Shown: positions 6,618-14,336, counted from the first letter of the stretch. The stretch is DNA of 64,000 nt from Labrenzia sp. PHM005 (GCF_006517275.1 NZ_CP041191.1:5823001-5887000); one strand, 5' to 3'. Notes: generated from the sequence alone by a model not told the origin. Numbers and translations: made by a program.

Positions 6618-7271
6618 TCAGCCGAATGTTTCCTGTGATCCAGCAATCGAGCTCAGAAAATCCCGCCGCAGGTCTTTGTCCGTCGAAAACGCGCCGAGCA
6701 TGCGGCGGGTCATCATGGAAACGCCCGGCTTTTTGATGCCGCGGGTGGTCATGCACATGTGGGCAGCCTCCATGACGACGGCAACGCCGCGTGGTTTCAG
6801 AGCCGTGTCGATGGCATCTGCGATCTGAGCCGTCAGCGTTTCCTGGATCTGCAGGCGTTTGGCAAAGACCTCCACGACACGTGCCAATTTGCTGATGCCG
6901 ACGACCCGTCCGGCCGGAAGATAAGCGATGTGCACCTTGCCGATGATCGGCACAATGTGGTGTTCACAGTGGGATTCAAACCGCATGTTTTTCAGAACAA
7001 TCAGGTCATCATAACCGTCTGTTTCTTCAAAGGTCCGCTGCAGCATTTCGACTGGGTCAGTCTGATATCCTTCGAAAAACTCTTCATAGGCCCGCACAAC
7101 CCGGGCTGGCGTATCAACAAGACCTTCCCGGTCCGGATTATCCCCTGCCCACTCGATCATCACCCGGACCGCCGCTTCGGCATCCTCCCGCTTCGGCCGG
7201 CGGTGCGCGCTGTTGCTTTTGTGGTGTGTGTTTGCCGACGATGCACCTTCAATGGCTTCAACCAATGACAT
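6618..7271 (-). CDS. folE: GTP cyclohydrolase I, type IA
   Basis: A 217-residue enzyme that converts GTP to 7,8-dihydroneopterin triphosphate, the first step of tetrahydrofolate synthesis in the cytoplasm; it forms a decamer. The zinc ligands are present: Cys102 and His105 in ESHCEHH, and Cys173 in [18 protein letters not shown], the [22 protein letters not shown] block and the [11 protein letters not shown] block are all typical. The N-terminal 25 residues are a variable extension. The ATG at 7271 is preceded at 30-50 bases by a near-perfect 18-bp palindrome of the Zur type. That suggests zinc-dependent control of this zinc enzyme, which is unusual because Zur more often controls the zinc-independent FolE2. 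Confidence 0.97.
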   Translation of the reverse strand: MSLVEAIEGASSANTHHKSNSAHRRPKREDAEAAVRVMIEWAGDNPDREGLVDTPARVVRAYEEFFEGYQTDPVEMLQRTFEETDGYDDLIVLKNMRFESHCEHHIVPIIGKVHIAYLPAGRVVGISKLARVVEVFAKRLQIQETLTAQIADAIDTALKPRGVAVVMEAAHMCMTTRGIKKPGVSMMTRRMLGAFSTDKDLRRDFLSSIAGSQETFG

Positions 7272-7301
7272 TCTTTACTCCAGATCGAAAACCTCACATT
7301 T

Positions 7302-7319
7302 GTAATGTTATAACTTTAC
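7302..7319. promoter_or_regulatory. Zur-box-like palindrome upstream of folE
   Basis: GTAATGTTATAACTTTAC is an 18-bp palindrome with a single mismatched pair and core GTTATAAC, very similar to the alphaproteobacterial Zur motif (GTAATGTTATAACATTAC-like, from memory). It starts 31 bases upstream of the folE start. The assignment is inference. Confidence 0.6.
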
Positions 7320-7513
7320 TCATTATAATTGAAAGACATCTGAGTGATCCGCACGTTCGTTATGTGCCTAAGATTTTCAGAAAATCGCAGCCGCTCGCCG
7401 TTTCCTTCAGAAAATCAACGCGTTCAAAATGCTGTGCCGACAAGTTGACGGGGACAAATTGCAATCTGGGGTGATGGCGGGTCACCCATCCTGCTGCGAC
7501 CCACCAACGTAAG

Positions 7514-8791
7514 TTATTCAAACCCGATCAGTGCTTTGCGGCGTTTGCCGACAGAGAGTGACAGCCGGTCGTTGGCGCCAAGGTCGCCGGAGGAAATGCG
7601 GCGGCGGGCATCGTCGACCACCCGGTTGTTGAGCCGGACACCGCCACCTTCCACCAGGCGCCGGGCTTCGCCGTTGGAGGCAGCAAAGCCGGCTGCCACC
7701 ACCAGTTCCAGAAGGCCTAGGCCTTCAGCCAATGTTGGCAGAGCCATGGTGTGCGTCGGCTCGATCAGCTCCGCATCTCCGGAAAACAGTGCATCGCCCT
7801 GCTCAAGTGCCGCCCTTGCTTCTTCCGGGCCATGCACAATGGCCGTCACCTGCGTTGCCAGGATTTTCTTGGCTTCGTTCAGCTCTGCGCCCTGCAGTTC
7901 TGACAGGCGCTCAACTTCGCGCATCGGCAGTTCGGTGAACAGGCGCAGGAATTTGGCAACATCAGCATCAGCCGTGTTGCGCCAGAACTGCCAGAAGCCG
8001 AAGGGCGACAGGTGTTCGGGATGCAGCCAGACGGCACCAGCAGCGGTTTTACCCATCTTGGATCCGCTGGCCGTGGTCAGAAGAGGTACAGTCAGGCCAT
8101 GCAACTTGCGCCCGTCGCGGCGGCCAAGCTCGACCCCATTGACGATGTTGCCCCACTGGTCCGAGCCACCGACCTGCAGAACGCAGTCGTGGCGTTTGGC
8201 GAGTTCCAGAAAATCAACCGCCTGCAGCATCATGTAGCAGAATTCCAAAACCGTCAGCGGCATCTGCGCTTCCAGCCGGGATTTCACACTGTCGAAGGTC
8301 ATCATGCGGTTGACGGTGAACTGAGACCCGTAGTCGCGCAGGAATTCAAGGAAGCGGAACTCGTTGAGCCACTCTGCATTGTCGACAAGCAGCGCGCCGT
8401 CCGGGCCGTCCATGTCGACGAGCCGTTCCACCGACCGGCGGATGGTGGCGATGTTCGCTGCGATCTGGCGCTCTTCCAGAAGCGGGCGGGCCTCATTTCT
8501 AAAACTCGGATCGCCGACCTGGCTGGTGCCACCGCCCAAAACAACAATCGGCCGGTGCCCGAGTTTTTGCAGCCAGCGCAGGGTCATCAGCGGCATCAAA
8601 TGGCCGACGTGCAGGCTGGCGGCCGTGGCATCGAACCCTGCGTAGGCGGTGATCGATCCGTCGGTGAGGCGCTTGTCGAGGGCTTCCAGATCTGTTGCCT
8701 GGTGCACGAGCCCGCGCTCCAGCAGCACCGATAGGGCTTCGGATTTGAGTTTGGTCGCCGGCTTACCGGCTTCGATCATGTGTTTGGTCAT
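7514..8791 (-). CDS. tyrS: Tyrosyl-tRNA synthetase
   Basis: A 425-residue class I aminoacyl-tRNA synthetase (TyrRS, bacterial short form) charging tRNA-Tyr. The HIGH-like HVGHL motif is at residues 61-65 and the KMSKS-like KMGKT follows in the LLTTASGSKMGKT block. Tyrosine-binding parts are AYAGFDATA and QVGGSDQWGNI. The C-terminal S4 RNA-binding domain (NGEARRLVEGGGVRLNNRVV) completes the protein. The ATG at 8791 is chosen over a frame extending to 8848 because AGGAAG lies 8 bases before it and the extra 19 residues are low complexity. A terminator-like hairpin lies 56 bases upstream. Confidence 0.97.
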   Translation of the reverse strand: MTKHMIEAGKPATKLKSEALSVLLERGLVHQATDLEALDKRLTDGSITAYAGFDATAASLHVGHLMPLMTLRWLQKLGHRPIVVLGGGTSQVGDPSFRNEARPLLEERQIAANIATIRRSVERLVDMDGPDGALLVDNAEWLNEFRFLEFLRDYGSQFTVNRMMTFDSVKSRLEAQMPLTVLEFCYMMLQAVDFLELAKRHDCVLQVGGSDQWGNIVNGVELGRRDGRKLHGLTVPLLTTASGSKMGKTAAGAVWLHPEHLSPFGFWQFWRNTADADVAKFLRLFTELPMREVERLSELQGAELNEAKKILATQVTAIVHGPEEARAALEQGDALFSGDAELIEPTHTMALPTLAEGLGLLELVVAAGFAASNGEARRLVEGGGVRLNNRVVDDARRRISSGDLGANDRLSLSVGKRRKALIGFE

Positions 8792-8846
8792 TTTCGGCTT
8801 CCTGGGTCTTTCGGGAGTTCCCGCCAGGGGCCGGCATCTAAAAACC

Positions 8847-8874
8847 AAAAAGCCGCCTGACGCGGCGGCTTTTT
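8847..8874 (-). terminator. Terminator between MarR gene and tyrS
   Basis: An 11-bp perfect stem, AAAAAGCCGCC and GGCGGCTTTTT, 6-base loop, with T-runs on the minus strand. It would end transcripts arriving from the MarR gene upstream, or act as a leader hairpin of tyrS; no T-box features are seen. Confidence 0.7.
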
Positions 8875-9068
8875 AGGTTTGATTTGTCAGAGCAAGATCC
8901 TACGCAGCCGCCGGTATGTCGGTGACGTAATAAAAATACACGAAGGATGCGGTCATCTTGGTCATGCCAGTTTAGATGCGCGAAGGAGCGCTCAGAGTCA
9001 AGCCACCCTGCCAAAACAAATTTTTCGGGACATTCAAAACCAGACCGAGTTTCAGATGTTTCCACCTC

Positions 9069-9518
9069 TTACTTCGGCAGGACCTTGCCCAGAATTCTCA
9101 AGAGATCCGCTGCGTCTTCCTGCGATAGGTAATCGGAAAACTCACGCCGGACAGCGGCCTCATAGGCGGGCCACATCTTGTCGAGCAAATCCGTGCCCTT
9201 GGAGGTCAAGCAGATGACCTTTCCCCGGCCATCGTCTGGGGCTGCCTGTTTTTCGACCAGGCCAGCGGCAGCCAGCCGGTCGATCAGGCGAGACACGTTG
9301 TATTGAGCCAACAACACCCGTTTTTCGATCTCGATTGGTCTCAGAACTTTTTCAGGTCCCCGGCGCAGCTCCAGGAGGACGTCGTACCAGCTCAAAGGCG
9401 GAAACCCGTCCGCTTTCAGCTGTGTTTCGACACGATCCAGAACCGCCGTACTTGCCCGTTGTAGGCGGGCCCAAGCGTCCATGAAATCCGGTGTTTCGTG
9501 GGCTGTCTTTTCATCCAT
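9069..9518 (-). CDS. MarR-family transcriptional regulator
   Basis: A 149-residue MarR-type dimeric repressor. LSWYDVLLELRRGP and LLAQYNVSRLIDRLAAAGLVEK form the winged-helix core, and APDDGRGKVICLTSKGTDL is the wing with its conserved D-R-G-K/R pattern. It is divergent from a CPYVQR-type GST gene, with three related ATGCA-rich 12-mers in the 95-base gap, so control of the GST and of itself is likely. The ligand is not predictable from sequence. No redox-sensing Cys of the OhrR type is present near the N-terminus. Confidence 0.9.
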   Translation of the reverse strand: MDEKTAHETPDFMDAWARLQRASTAVLDRVETQLKADGFPPLSWYDVLLELRRGPEKVLRPIEIEKRVLLAQYNVSRLIDRLAAAGLVEKQAAPDDGRGKVICLTSKGTDLLDKMWPAYEAAVRREFSDYLSQEDAADLLRILGKVLPK

Positions 9519-9537
9519 GCACCCTGATAGGCGTTTA

Positions 9538-9597
9538 ATGCAGATGCATCAATCTTGATTTTCATGCAGCCGCATTTATATATCCATGCATCTGCAT
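9538..9597. promoter_or_regulatory. Triple ATGCA operator cluster
   Basis: ATGCAGATGCAT (9538-9549) and ATGCATCTGCAT (9586-9597) are exact inverted copies; a third related 12-mer, ATGCAGCCGCAT, lies between them at 9564-9575. It fills the region between the divergent MarR and GST genes. Confidence 0.6.
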
Positions 9598-9613
9598 GAA
9601 ACTGGAGTCTCTT

Positions 9614-10312
9614 ATGGCCACATCCCTCACCCTCGTCAGTCACACGCTGTGCCCCTACGTTCAGCGTGCCGCGATCCTGCTGGACGAAAAGAACCAGCTT
9701 TTTGAGCGCATCTACATTGATTTGGCGAACAAACCCGCGTGGTTCAAACGCGTCTCGCCGCTTGGCAAGGTTCCGCTGCTCAAGATTGCGGACAACAACT
9801 ACCTTTTTGAATCCGCGCCCATTCTGGAATATCTGGATGAAACCATCGGAGTGCCGTTTCATCCGCAAGATCCGGCGGAACGCGCCCGGCACCGGGCCTA
9901 TATTGAATTTGCGTCGCAGATCCTGAATGCAATTGGAACGCTCTACAACGCGAAAGATCAAGAGGCTTTCCGGTCAGCGGAAGCAAATCTCAGATCGAAA
10001 TTCGAACACCTTGAAACGGCACTTTCGCCAGATGCCCCCTTCTTCTCGGGCAAGGATTTTTCACTGGTCGATTGTGCCTTTGCACCCGTGTTCAGGTATT
10101 TCGATGTTTTTGAAAGCTTCACACATCTGACCGTTTTGGATGACCTGAAGAACACCAAAAACTGGCGTGTTGAGCTGGCAAGCCGTCCCTCCGTTCAACG
10201 TGCTGTGAAGGACACCTATGCTGAGGACCTGAAGCATTTCCTACACAAACGTGACAGCTGGATGTCGGAACTGTTGAGAGCTCACGAAACGGCGACAGCG
10301 GCAGCCGAATAG
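9614..10312 (+). CDS. Glutathione S-transferase, CPYVQR (omega-like) type
   Basis: A 232-residue GST. The N-terminal domain has HTLCPYVQRAAILL with Cys13 as the catalytic cysteine, the C-P-Y-x-Q-R motif of omega- and lambda-like GSTs that act as thiol transferases or dehydroascorbate reductases. SPLGKVPLLKI (cis-Pro loop) and LFESAPILEYLDE (glutathione loop) follow. The helical domain contains FSLVDCAFAPVFRY. The ATG at 9614 is preferred to one at 9596 because GGAG lies 6 bases upstream and the family alignment starts there. Transcription is divergent from MarR; it converges on the hydrolase gene, the stops being 5 bases apart. Confidence 0.92.
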   Translation: MATSLTLVSHTLCPYVQRAAILLDEKNQLFERIYIDLANKPAWFKRVSPLGKVPLLKIADNNYLFESAPILEYLDETIGVPFHPQDPAERARHRAYIEFASQILNAIGTLYNAKDQEAFRSAEANLRSKFEHLETALSPDAPFFSGKDFSLVDCAFAPVFRYFDVFESFTHLTVLDDLKNTKNWRVELASRPSVQRAVKDTYAEDLKHFLHKRDSWMSELLRAHETATAAAE

Positions 10313-10317
10313 ACCTG

Positions 10318-10974
10318 TTATGCTGTCTGGATAACAGCCCCAAGGTCCGTGAGTGCCGTTCTGATAGACGGCCATTTTTCCGGTGTTACCGTTAGAAGTG
10401 CCGGTTCAACAATGTCGACCGAATACCCCCGGTTCATCGCCCCTCTGGCGGTGAACTGGACACATTGACAGGCGTCCAACCCAGTCAGGCGGAGGTGACC
10501 GATAGTCCGCTGTGCCAAGTAAGCCACAAGCTCGGGATTATAAAACGCATCGCCAATCGGCTTTTCAAAAACCGGCGCGTCGCCGACGTTGAGATCCCGA
10601 TCAAAGGCCAGCCCTTTGCGCCCGGGTGTGCCGATGCCGCCCATCAAAAGCTTCATTGCCAAAATGGCGGGCCAATGGCGGAAAACCTGCTTGATAAAGA
10701 TAACATCCTCGCCGGCTTGCCGTGCCGCTTCAATGTCACGGTTGATCCGGTCAATCGCTTGGGCCCGTTTCTCATCGGGATAGGGTTTTGGGCCGTTGCG
10801 GGTAAAGTCCTCCTGCACATCGATGACAAGGAGCGCGGTCTTTGGCCGGGCTGCCCTGTCGATCAGTGCGCCCTTTGTCGGGGCGCTGGAGATTTTAACG
10901 ACCCAGAAAAAATAACCAACCGCCGCCAAAACCGGCGCTGAAAGGGCAATTAAAACAAGCGTTAAAAGCGACAT
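10318..10974 (-). CDS. Isochorismatase-family cysteine hydrolase, membrane anchored
   Basis: A 218-residue protein with an N-terminal membrane segment (about residues 4-26) and an isochorismatase-like alpha/beta domain. TALLVIDVQEDF carries the catalytic Asp, VIFIKQVF the region of the catalytic Lys, and GLDACQCVQFTARGA the nucleophilic Cys. The family hydrolyses amides, vinyl ethers or ureas; the substrate here is not evident. A membrane anchor is uncommon in the family. It lies 24 bases behind a MarR gene in the same direction, whose start region carries two palindromic operators, so inducible expression is expected. Confidence 0.88.
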   Translation of the reverse strand: MSLLTLVLIALSAPVLAAVGYFFWVVKISSAPTKGALIDRAARPKTALLVIDVQEDFTRNGPKPYPDEKRAQAIDRINRDIEAARQAGEDVIFIKQVFRHWPAILAMKLLMGGIGTPGRKGLAFDRDLNVGDAPVFEKPIGDAFYNPELVAYLAQRTIGHLRLTGLDACQCVQFTARGAMNRGYSVDIVEPALLTVTPEKWPSIRTALTDLGAVIQTA

Positions 10975-10998
10975 TGTCCGCTCCTGATTTCAAGAGAT

Positions 10999-11481
10999 TC
11001 ATTCCAGGCCGCGTGGGCGGTCCGGATCGTCTTCAAATTCGGCAAAATGATCGAGCATGGCACATAAGACACGCTGGGAAGCCTGCAGCTCATCCTTGGA
11101 AAAGAGTTCGCTGACCGCGTCCATGGCATCGTTTTCCCTGGCGCGGATGCCGCCAAAAACGGTGTGCCCCTTCTCAGAGAGACCAAAAAGTGGTGAGCGT
11201 TTGTGGGCCGGGTTTTGGCGGCGATCCACAAGATGCAAACTTTCCAGCTGGTTCACCAACAGCTGGATCTGCTGGCGCGCCAAAAACAGCACCCGGCCAA
11301 TATCCGGCACAGACATCGGGCCGAGTTCCTCCAGCACTTCCATGACGGCGCGCATGCCAACAGAGATGCCAGACCCGTCCAGATTCGCCTCCACCGCCCG
11401 CGCAAGACGGCGGTGCACGGGCCGGATCAGCCGCACCAGTTCATAGAGCTCAGCGGATTTTGGTTTGCTTGATTTTATCAT
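10999..11481 (-). CDS. MarR-family transcriptional regulator
   Basis: A 160-residue MarR-type regulator. MSVPDIGRVLFLARQQIQLLVNQLESLHLVDRRQNP covers the recognition helix and the start of the wing, and HKRSPLFGLSEKG is the wing. The C-terminal half is the helical dimer domain. It is the first gene of an operon with the membrane-anchored isochorismatase-like hydrolase. Two tandem TGACA-N7-TGTCA palindromes begin at its start codon, a clear sign of autoregulation. The ligand is unknown. Confidence 0.9.
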   Translation of the reverse strand: MIKSSKPKSAELYELVRLIRPVHRRLARAVEANLDGSGISVGMRAVMEVLEELGPMSVPDIGRVLFLARQQIQLLVNQLESLHLVDRRQNPAHKRSPLFGLSEKGHTVFGGIRARENDAMDAVSELFSKDELQASQRVLCAMLDHFAEFEDDPDRPRGLE

Positions 11482-11517
11482 GACAATATATATGTCATAA
11501 TGACAAATATATTGTCA
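11481..11517. promoter_or_regulatory. Tandem MarR operators TGACA-N7-TGTCA
   Basis: Two 17-bp palindromes, 11481-11497 and 11501-11517, each TGACA-N7-TGTCA with AT-only centres, spaced 20 bases start to start (about two helical turns). The first overlaps the ATG of the MarR gene. Confidence 0.75.
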
Positions 11518-11581
11518 ATATATTATAGAGCTGTGGCTGAATGGATCGATGGGGCTGGCTAAATCCCTTAGCAGCCGGAAA

Positions 11582-12529
11582 TCATGCGTCGGCCAAAGCT
11601 TGTTCGAGCGCCCCCTGTATCGTCTTGCCCCAACTGTTGGCGGTTTCGGTCGAGCTCACATGCAATGAATACTGCCACGCCATCACACCGCCGAATTTGG
11701 CGCCAAAGTGGCTCATCAGAGGCTGAACCAGATACGTAACCGTGTCGGCGGCACTCAAGTATCCGGCCATGGTTTTGTTAAGGCCGGCATTATCCAGGCT
11801 GGTGACACGCCCCAAAACCAATTTTTCCACCGGTGTTGCTGCTTGCTCCGACAAAGCCAGGATCGACCAGCCCGGCGGCGTGCTGCCGGAAAGACCTGTG
11901 ATCTTTTCCTTTTGCGCCGGACCGTCATTGGTGTTGCCGTTGTACCAGGTGCCGTTGTTGTAATATTGGATGTTGAACCAGTCGATAGCATCGCCTGCCG
12001 CCGAAGCGATCTGCGAATACGGCGCTTCTTTCCAGGCCGGATCAAAATAAGGCGCCTGCGGCGCGTGGGTCACGATCAGGCTCTTGCCTGGGGGTACCGC
12101 CGCCTTGAGCTCCTTGGACAGTGCAATCAGGAACTTTTTGGCGTCATAAGATGCCGCCGCCGGATTTTGAAGTGACGCTGTATCTTCAAAGTCAATATCA
12201 ATGCCGTCGAAGTCATGTTTCACTGCATAATCAACCAAAGATTTTGCGAATGAGCTGACATTTAATGAAGCGCTCTTCCAAGCTCCGGCCGGAATGTAAT
12301 CTTCATCACCGCCCAAAGCGAACAGAACCTTCCGTTTGCCGTTTTCCTTCAGTTTCGGCACGACCCCGGGCTCAGACAGGAATTTGTCAATGACAGCCGT
12401 ATCGATGCCGCCGCTCACCGTCGGCACGACGACTGCCAGAATGACATGTGTAAACGCACTTCCAACGATCCCGTCGAGGGGCACATTGTTGCGGTTGTAG
12501 TAGATGATGTTGCGGGGTGTACCAGCCAT
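11582..12529 (-). CDS. GH18-family chitinase-like protein
   Basis: A 315-residue TIM-barrel glycoside hydrolase family 18 domain. The catalytic DxxDxDxE signature is intact as DGIDIDFE, with Glu115 the proton donor. KVLFALGGDED matches the S-x-G-G strand, and FNIQYYNNGTWY supplies the substrate Tyr region. The family cleaves beta-1,4-GlcNAc chains (chitin, endo-GlcNAc linkages). The protein has the catalytic domain only, with no chitin-binding module and no signal peptide, so it is either cytoplasmic or exported by a route not visible here. No paired uptake genes lie nearby. The family is sure; the physiological role is not. Confidence 0.9.
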   Translation of the reverse strand: MAGTPRNIIYYNRNNVPLDGIVGSAFTHVILAVVVPTVSGGIDTAVIDKFLSEPGVVPKLKENGKRKVLFALGGDEDYIPAGAWKSASLNVSSFAKSLVDYAVKHDFDGIDIDFEDTASLQNPAAASYDAKKFLIALSKELKAAVPPGKSLIVTHAPQAPYFDPAWKEAPYSQIASAAGDAIDWFNIQYYNNGTWYNGNTNDGPAQKEKITGLSGSTPPGWSILALSEQAATPVEKLVLGRVTSLDNAGLNKTMAGYLSAADTVTYLVQPLMSHFGAKFGGVMAWQYSLHVSSTETANSWGKTIQGALEQALADA

Positions 12530-12648
12530 GGCTCTGCCTCCCTGCCGGTGTCACAGCGCGGCCTCTAGCGCCACAAGGAACCCAGGCGGCGCCGGCCAGC
12601 GCAACACCAAGATAACACAACTATTAAGTGCATAAAATGGAAACTACG

Positions 12649-12777
12649 CCTCTCACCCGAACCTTCGGTCCGGCCCCTCCCTATGGGAGAGGTGACTTCA
12701 GCAGCAAGTGGAAACGCGCCCATTTCCGCAAACCCGGCATGCCCCCTCTCCCATTGGGAGAGGGCCGGGGTGAGGGG
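12649..12777. repeat. Intergenic palindromic repeat, second family
   Basis: Left end CCTCTCACCC and right end GGGGTGAGGGG are inverted; inside are CTCCCTATGGGAGAG and a perfect hairpin, CCCTCTCCC-ATT-GGGAGAGGG (12744-12764). It differs from the GTCATCCCGG family in the first 6.5 kb. Confidence 0.65.
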
Positions 12778-12811
12778 CTCGCGCGCCGGCCCATCTTCAA
12801 AGGTGTTCACG

Positions 12812-12839
12812 AAAAAGGGCAGACAAATTGCCCGCCCTT
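12812..12839 (-). terminator. Terminator downstream of gcvPB remnant A
   Basis: On the minus strand, GGGC-AATTTGTCT-GCCC is followed by TTTTTC; an alternative outer pairing, AAGGGC/GCCCTT, also forms. It lies about 20 bases past the stop of the gcvPB-like remnant. Confidence 0.6.
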
Positions 12840-12857
12840 GGTTTCGGAAATTTGCAG

Positions 12858-13095
12858 AAAGCTTATTCCGCTGCTTCCGGCGTCACTTGGGCCGGTTCCG
12901 GCTCGGTCCATTTCAGGATCGCTTGCGGGCAGCCCCGTTTCATCGAGACGGCGGCGCGGGGCGAGATACGGCGCGCCGGAGAAGCGTTTTGTCTCGCCGC
13001 GTTTGGCACTCATCACCAGATCGCGCATGGTCGCCACGAACAGATCGAGCGCGGCCCTGCTCTCTAATTCCGTCGGCTCAATCAGCATCGAGAAG
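12858..13095 (-). pseudogene. gcvPB 3'-end remnant, copy A (frameshifted)
   Basis: Matches the C-terminus of glycine dehydrogenase (decarboxylating) subunit 2: MLIEPTELESRAALDLF, then FSGAPYLAPRRRLDE. After RRRLDETG the reading frame is lost: compared with copy B at 14337, one C and one G are missing (in the segments GGCAGCCCCGTTTC and GGATCGCTTGC). Restoring them gives the AARKP-ILKWTEPEPAQ ending. Only about the last 75 codons remain, and similarity to gcvPB stops near 13095, where AT-rich DNA begins. The rest of gcvPA and gcvPB is absent from this locus. It is not expected to encode a working enzyme. Confidence 0.82.
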
Positions 13096-13219
13096 TGGAC
13101 ACCCCAACGGAACTACACTTATAATTGCAGCTCAGCTTTAATCAGCCTTTGCGTCTTCAGGGTATTTTCTCCATGCCATGTAAACTGCATACAACTAACA
13201 AAAATTAGAGGTACTTAGC

Positions 13220-13963
13220 ATGCGATGGTTTCTGTATGTGTTTGCATTCATTACGATTATCCCACACACCGCTTATTCAAGTGAAGATGAAGTATTTGAT
13301 ACAATCCGTAGAATCGTTTCACAATATGAACATATACTTGTAGATTGGTCACCAACCGACAAAGAACTTAAATTCGTTCCTGGTGCATTTGTACATAGAT
13401 TAGATTACAGTCCCACAGACACAATATTTAATTTTTCAAAATTCGGGTACCTTTGCACTCCAGAGCACTCAACGTTCAAACCAACTTTAGATATTAAATT
13501 AAAAGATAGGAATATAAACAGCAACTTCTTCTCATCAACAAGAAGAAAATTCAACCTCGATAAAAATAGAATTGAAAATTTTGGTCTCCCCACACTTGCT
13601 AGCTTAATTAGAGATGGATCAGTATTTATCTCAGAACAGAAAGAATTCTTCTTAGAAGATAAAGGAGAATATAATCGTATATTGGCCAATCTCGGACCGA
13701 TTTGCAAAGATTCGATAAATAACAATGTCACCGCCAAAAACGCATTTCAGATTGAAAAAACCATAGCAATACGCCTTGAGTACAAATTCTATTACCCCGA
13801 CAATTTAGGGCCGATTGATCGAGAAAGAATCAGAACAGAATTAAAGAGTTCTTTTGGTGAAAACCATGACATAGTCATAAAAAACGCAAGCTCTAAAGTA
13901 GAAAGCGACATGACGGTTTATGGAATTGATTTACTTCCTCGCCTGGAAAAACCTATCAACTAG
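13220..13963 (+). CDS. AT-rich secreted protein of unknown function
   Basis: A 247-residue protein that I do not recognise. It begins MRWFLYVFAFITIIPHTAYS, a plausible signal peptide with cleavage near residue 20, so it is probably periplasmic. The mature part is polar, rich in Asn, Lys, Ile and Phe, has two Cys (in YLCTPE and GPICKDS) that could form a disulfide, and shows no repeats. Its base composition is far more AT-rich than the neighbouring genes. It lies, with a small convergent membrane-protein gene, in an AT-rich islet between two gcvPB remnants, which points to horizontal origin. A TATAAT box is at about 13120. The ATG at 13220 has AGAGG 9 bases upstream. Confidence 0.72.
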   Translation: MRWFLYVFAFITIIPHTAYSSEDEVFDTIRRIVSQYEHILVDWSPTDKELKFVPGAFVHRLDYSPTDTIFNFSKFGYLCTPEHSTFKPTLDIKLKDRNINSNFFSSTRRKFNLDKNRIENFGLPTLASLIRDGSVFISEQKEFFLEDKGEYNRILANLGPICKDSINNNVTAKNAFQIEKTIAIRLEYKFYYPDNLGPIDRERIRTELKSSFGENHDIVIKNASSKVESDMTVYGIDLLPRLEKPIN

Positions 13964-13969
13964 ATAACA

Positions 13970-14227
13970 TTATTTCCCTGCTTTCATATAATCCTTGATA
14001 AGGCTTACGAATGTTCCAAAATAAAATCCTACTATTATTCCACCCCAGTTTTCCAGCACCGAAGGAATTTCAAGCCGATTTCCGTCAGTATCTGTCGGAC
14101 CAAAAAGCGACAAGTAAATCACGCCACCAATAACAACAACAGCAATCAACCCGCTAATAACAAATCCAAGGTAAACTAACCTGAATACTAATCTATCACG
14201 CGATTTTTCTTGTTCCTCATCAGGCAT
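13970..14227 (-). CDS. Small AT-rich two-helix membrane protein
   Basis: An 85-residue protein. After a charged N-terminus (PDEEQEKSRDR) come two probable membrane segments, about residues 16-44 (LVYLGFVISGLIAVVVIGGV) and 59-77 (NWGGIIVGFYFGTFVSLI), ending in a basic tail. The size and layout recall holin-like or phage-associated small membrane proteins, but I cannot assign a family. The ATG at 14227 is preferred to a TTG at 14242 because GGGGGA lies 7 bases before it. That ribosome site is buried in a 16-bp hairpin. The stop is 6 bases from the stop of the convergent secreted-protein gene. Composition matches that gene, not the chromosome. Confidence 0.65.
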   Translation of the reverse strand: MPDEEQEKSRDRLVFRLVYLGFVISGLIAVVVIGGVIYLSLFGPTDTDGNRLEIPSVLENWGGIIVGFYFGTFVSLIKDYMKAGK

Positions 14228-14230
14228 AAA

Positions 14231-14267
14231 AATATCCCCCAATTATAATTAATAATTGAGGGATATT
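14231..14267 (-). promoter_or_regulatory. Hairpin sequestering the ribosome site of the small membrane gene
   Basis: On the minus-strand transcript a 16-bp stem (one U-G wobble, 5-base loop) pairs the GGGGGAUAUU ribosome site with AAUAUCCCUC. It ends directly before UUUUAUG. It could act as a translational lock or thermometer, or as a terminator-attenuator. Confidence 0.55.
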
Positions 14268-14336
14268 AGAACGCATCTCTAAGTTACTTCGCAACCCATT
14301 TGTATGTTTGGGCGCGAATTATTGAAGACTGACAAG

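Larger units (their letters stand above)
12530..12857. other. Gene-free interval with palindromic repeat and terminator
   Basis: About 330 bases hold a second type of intergenic palindrome (12649-12777) and a terminator (12812-12839). No coding sequence is supported. Confidence 0.55.

Noticed and set aside
8012..8734. Plus-strand open frame of 240 codons inside tyrS
   Set aside because: Shadow of the tyrosyl-tRNA synthetase gene; no domain.
8847..8874. Hairpin before tyrS as a T-box riboswitch
   Set aside because: No T-box sequence, specifier loop or antiterminator is visible, and such elements are not expected in Alphaproteobacteria; a plain terminator is simpler.
12807..13088. Copy A of the gcvPB end as a functional gene
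   Set aside because: Two single-base deletions relative to copy B change the frame in the conserved C-terminal block, and the catalytic domain is missing.
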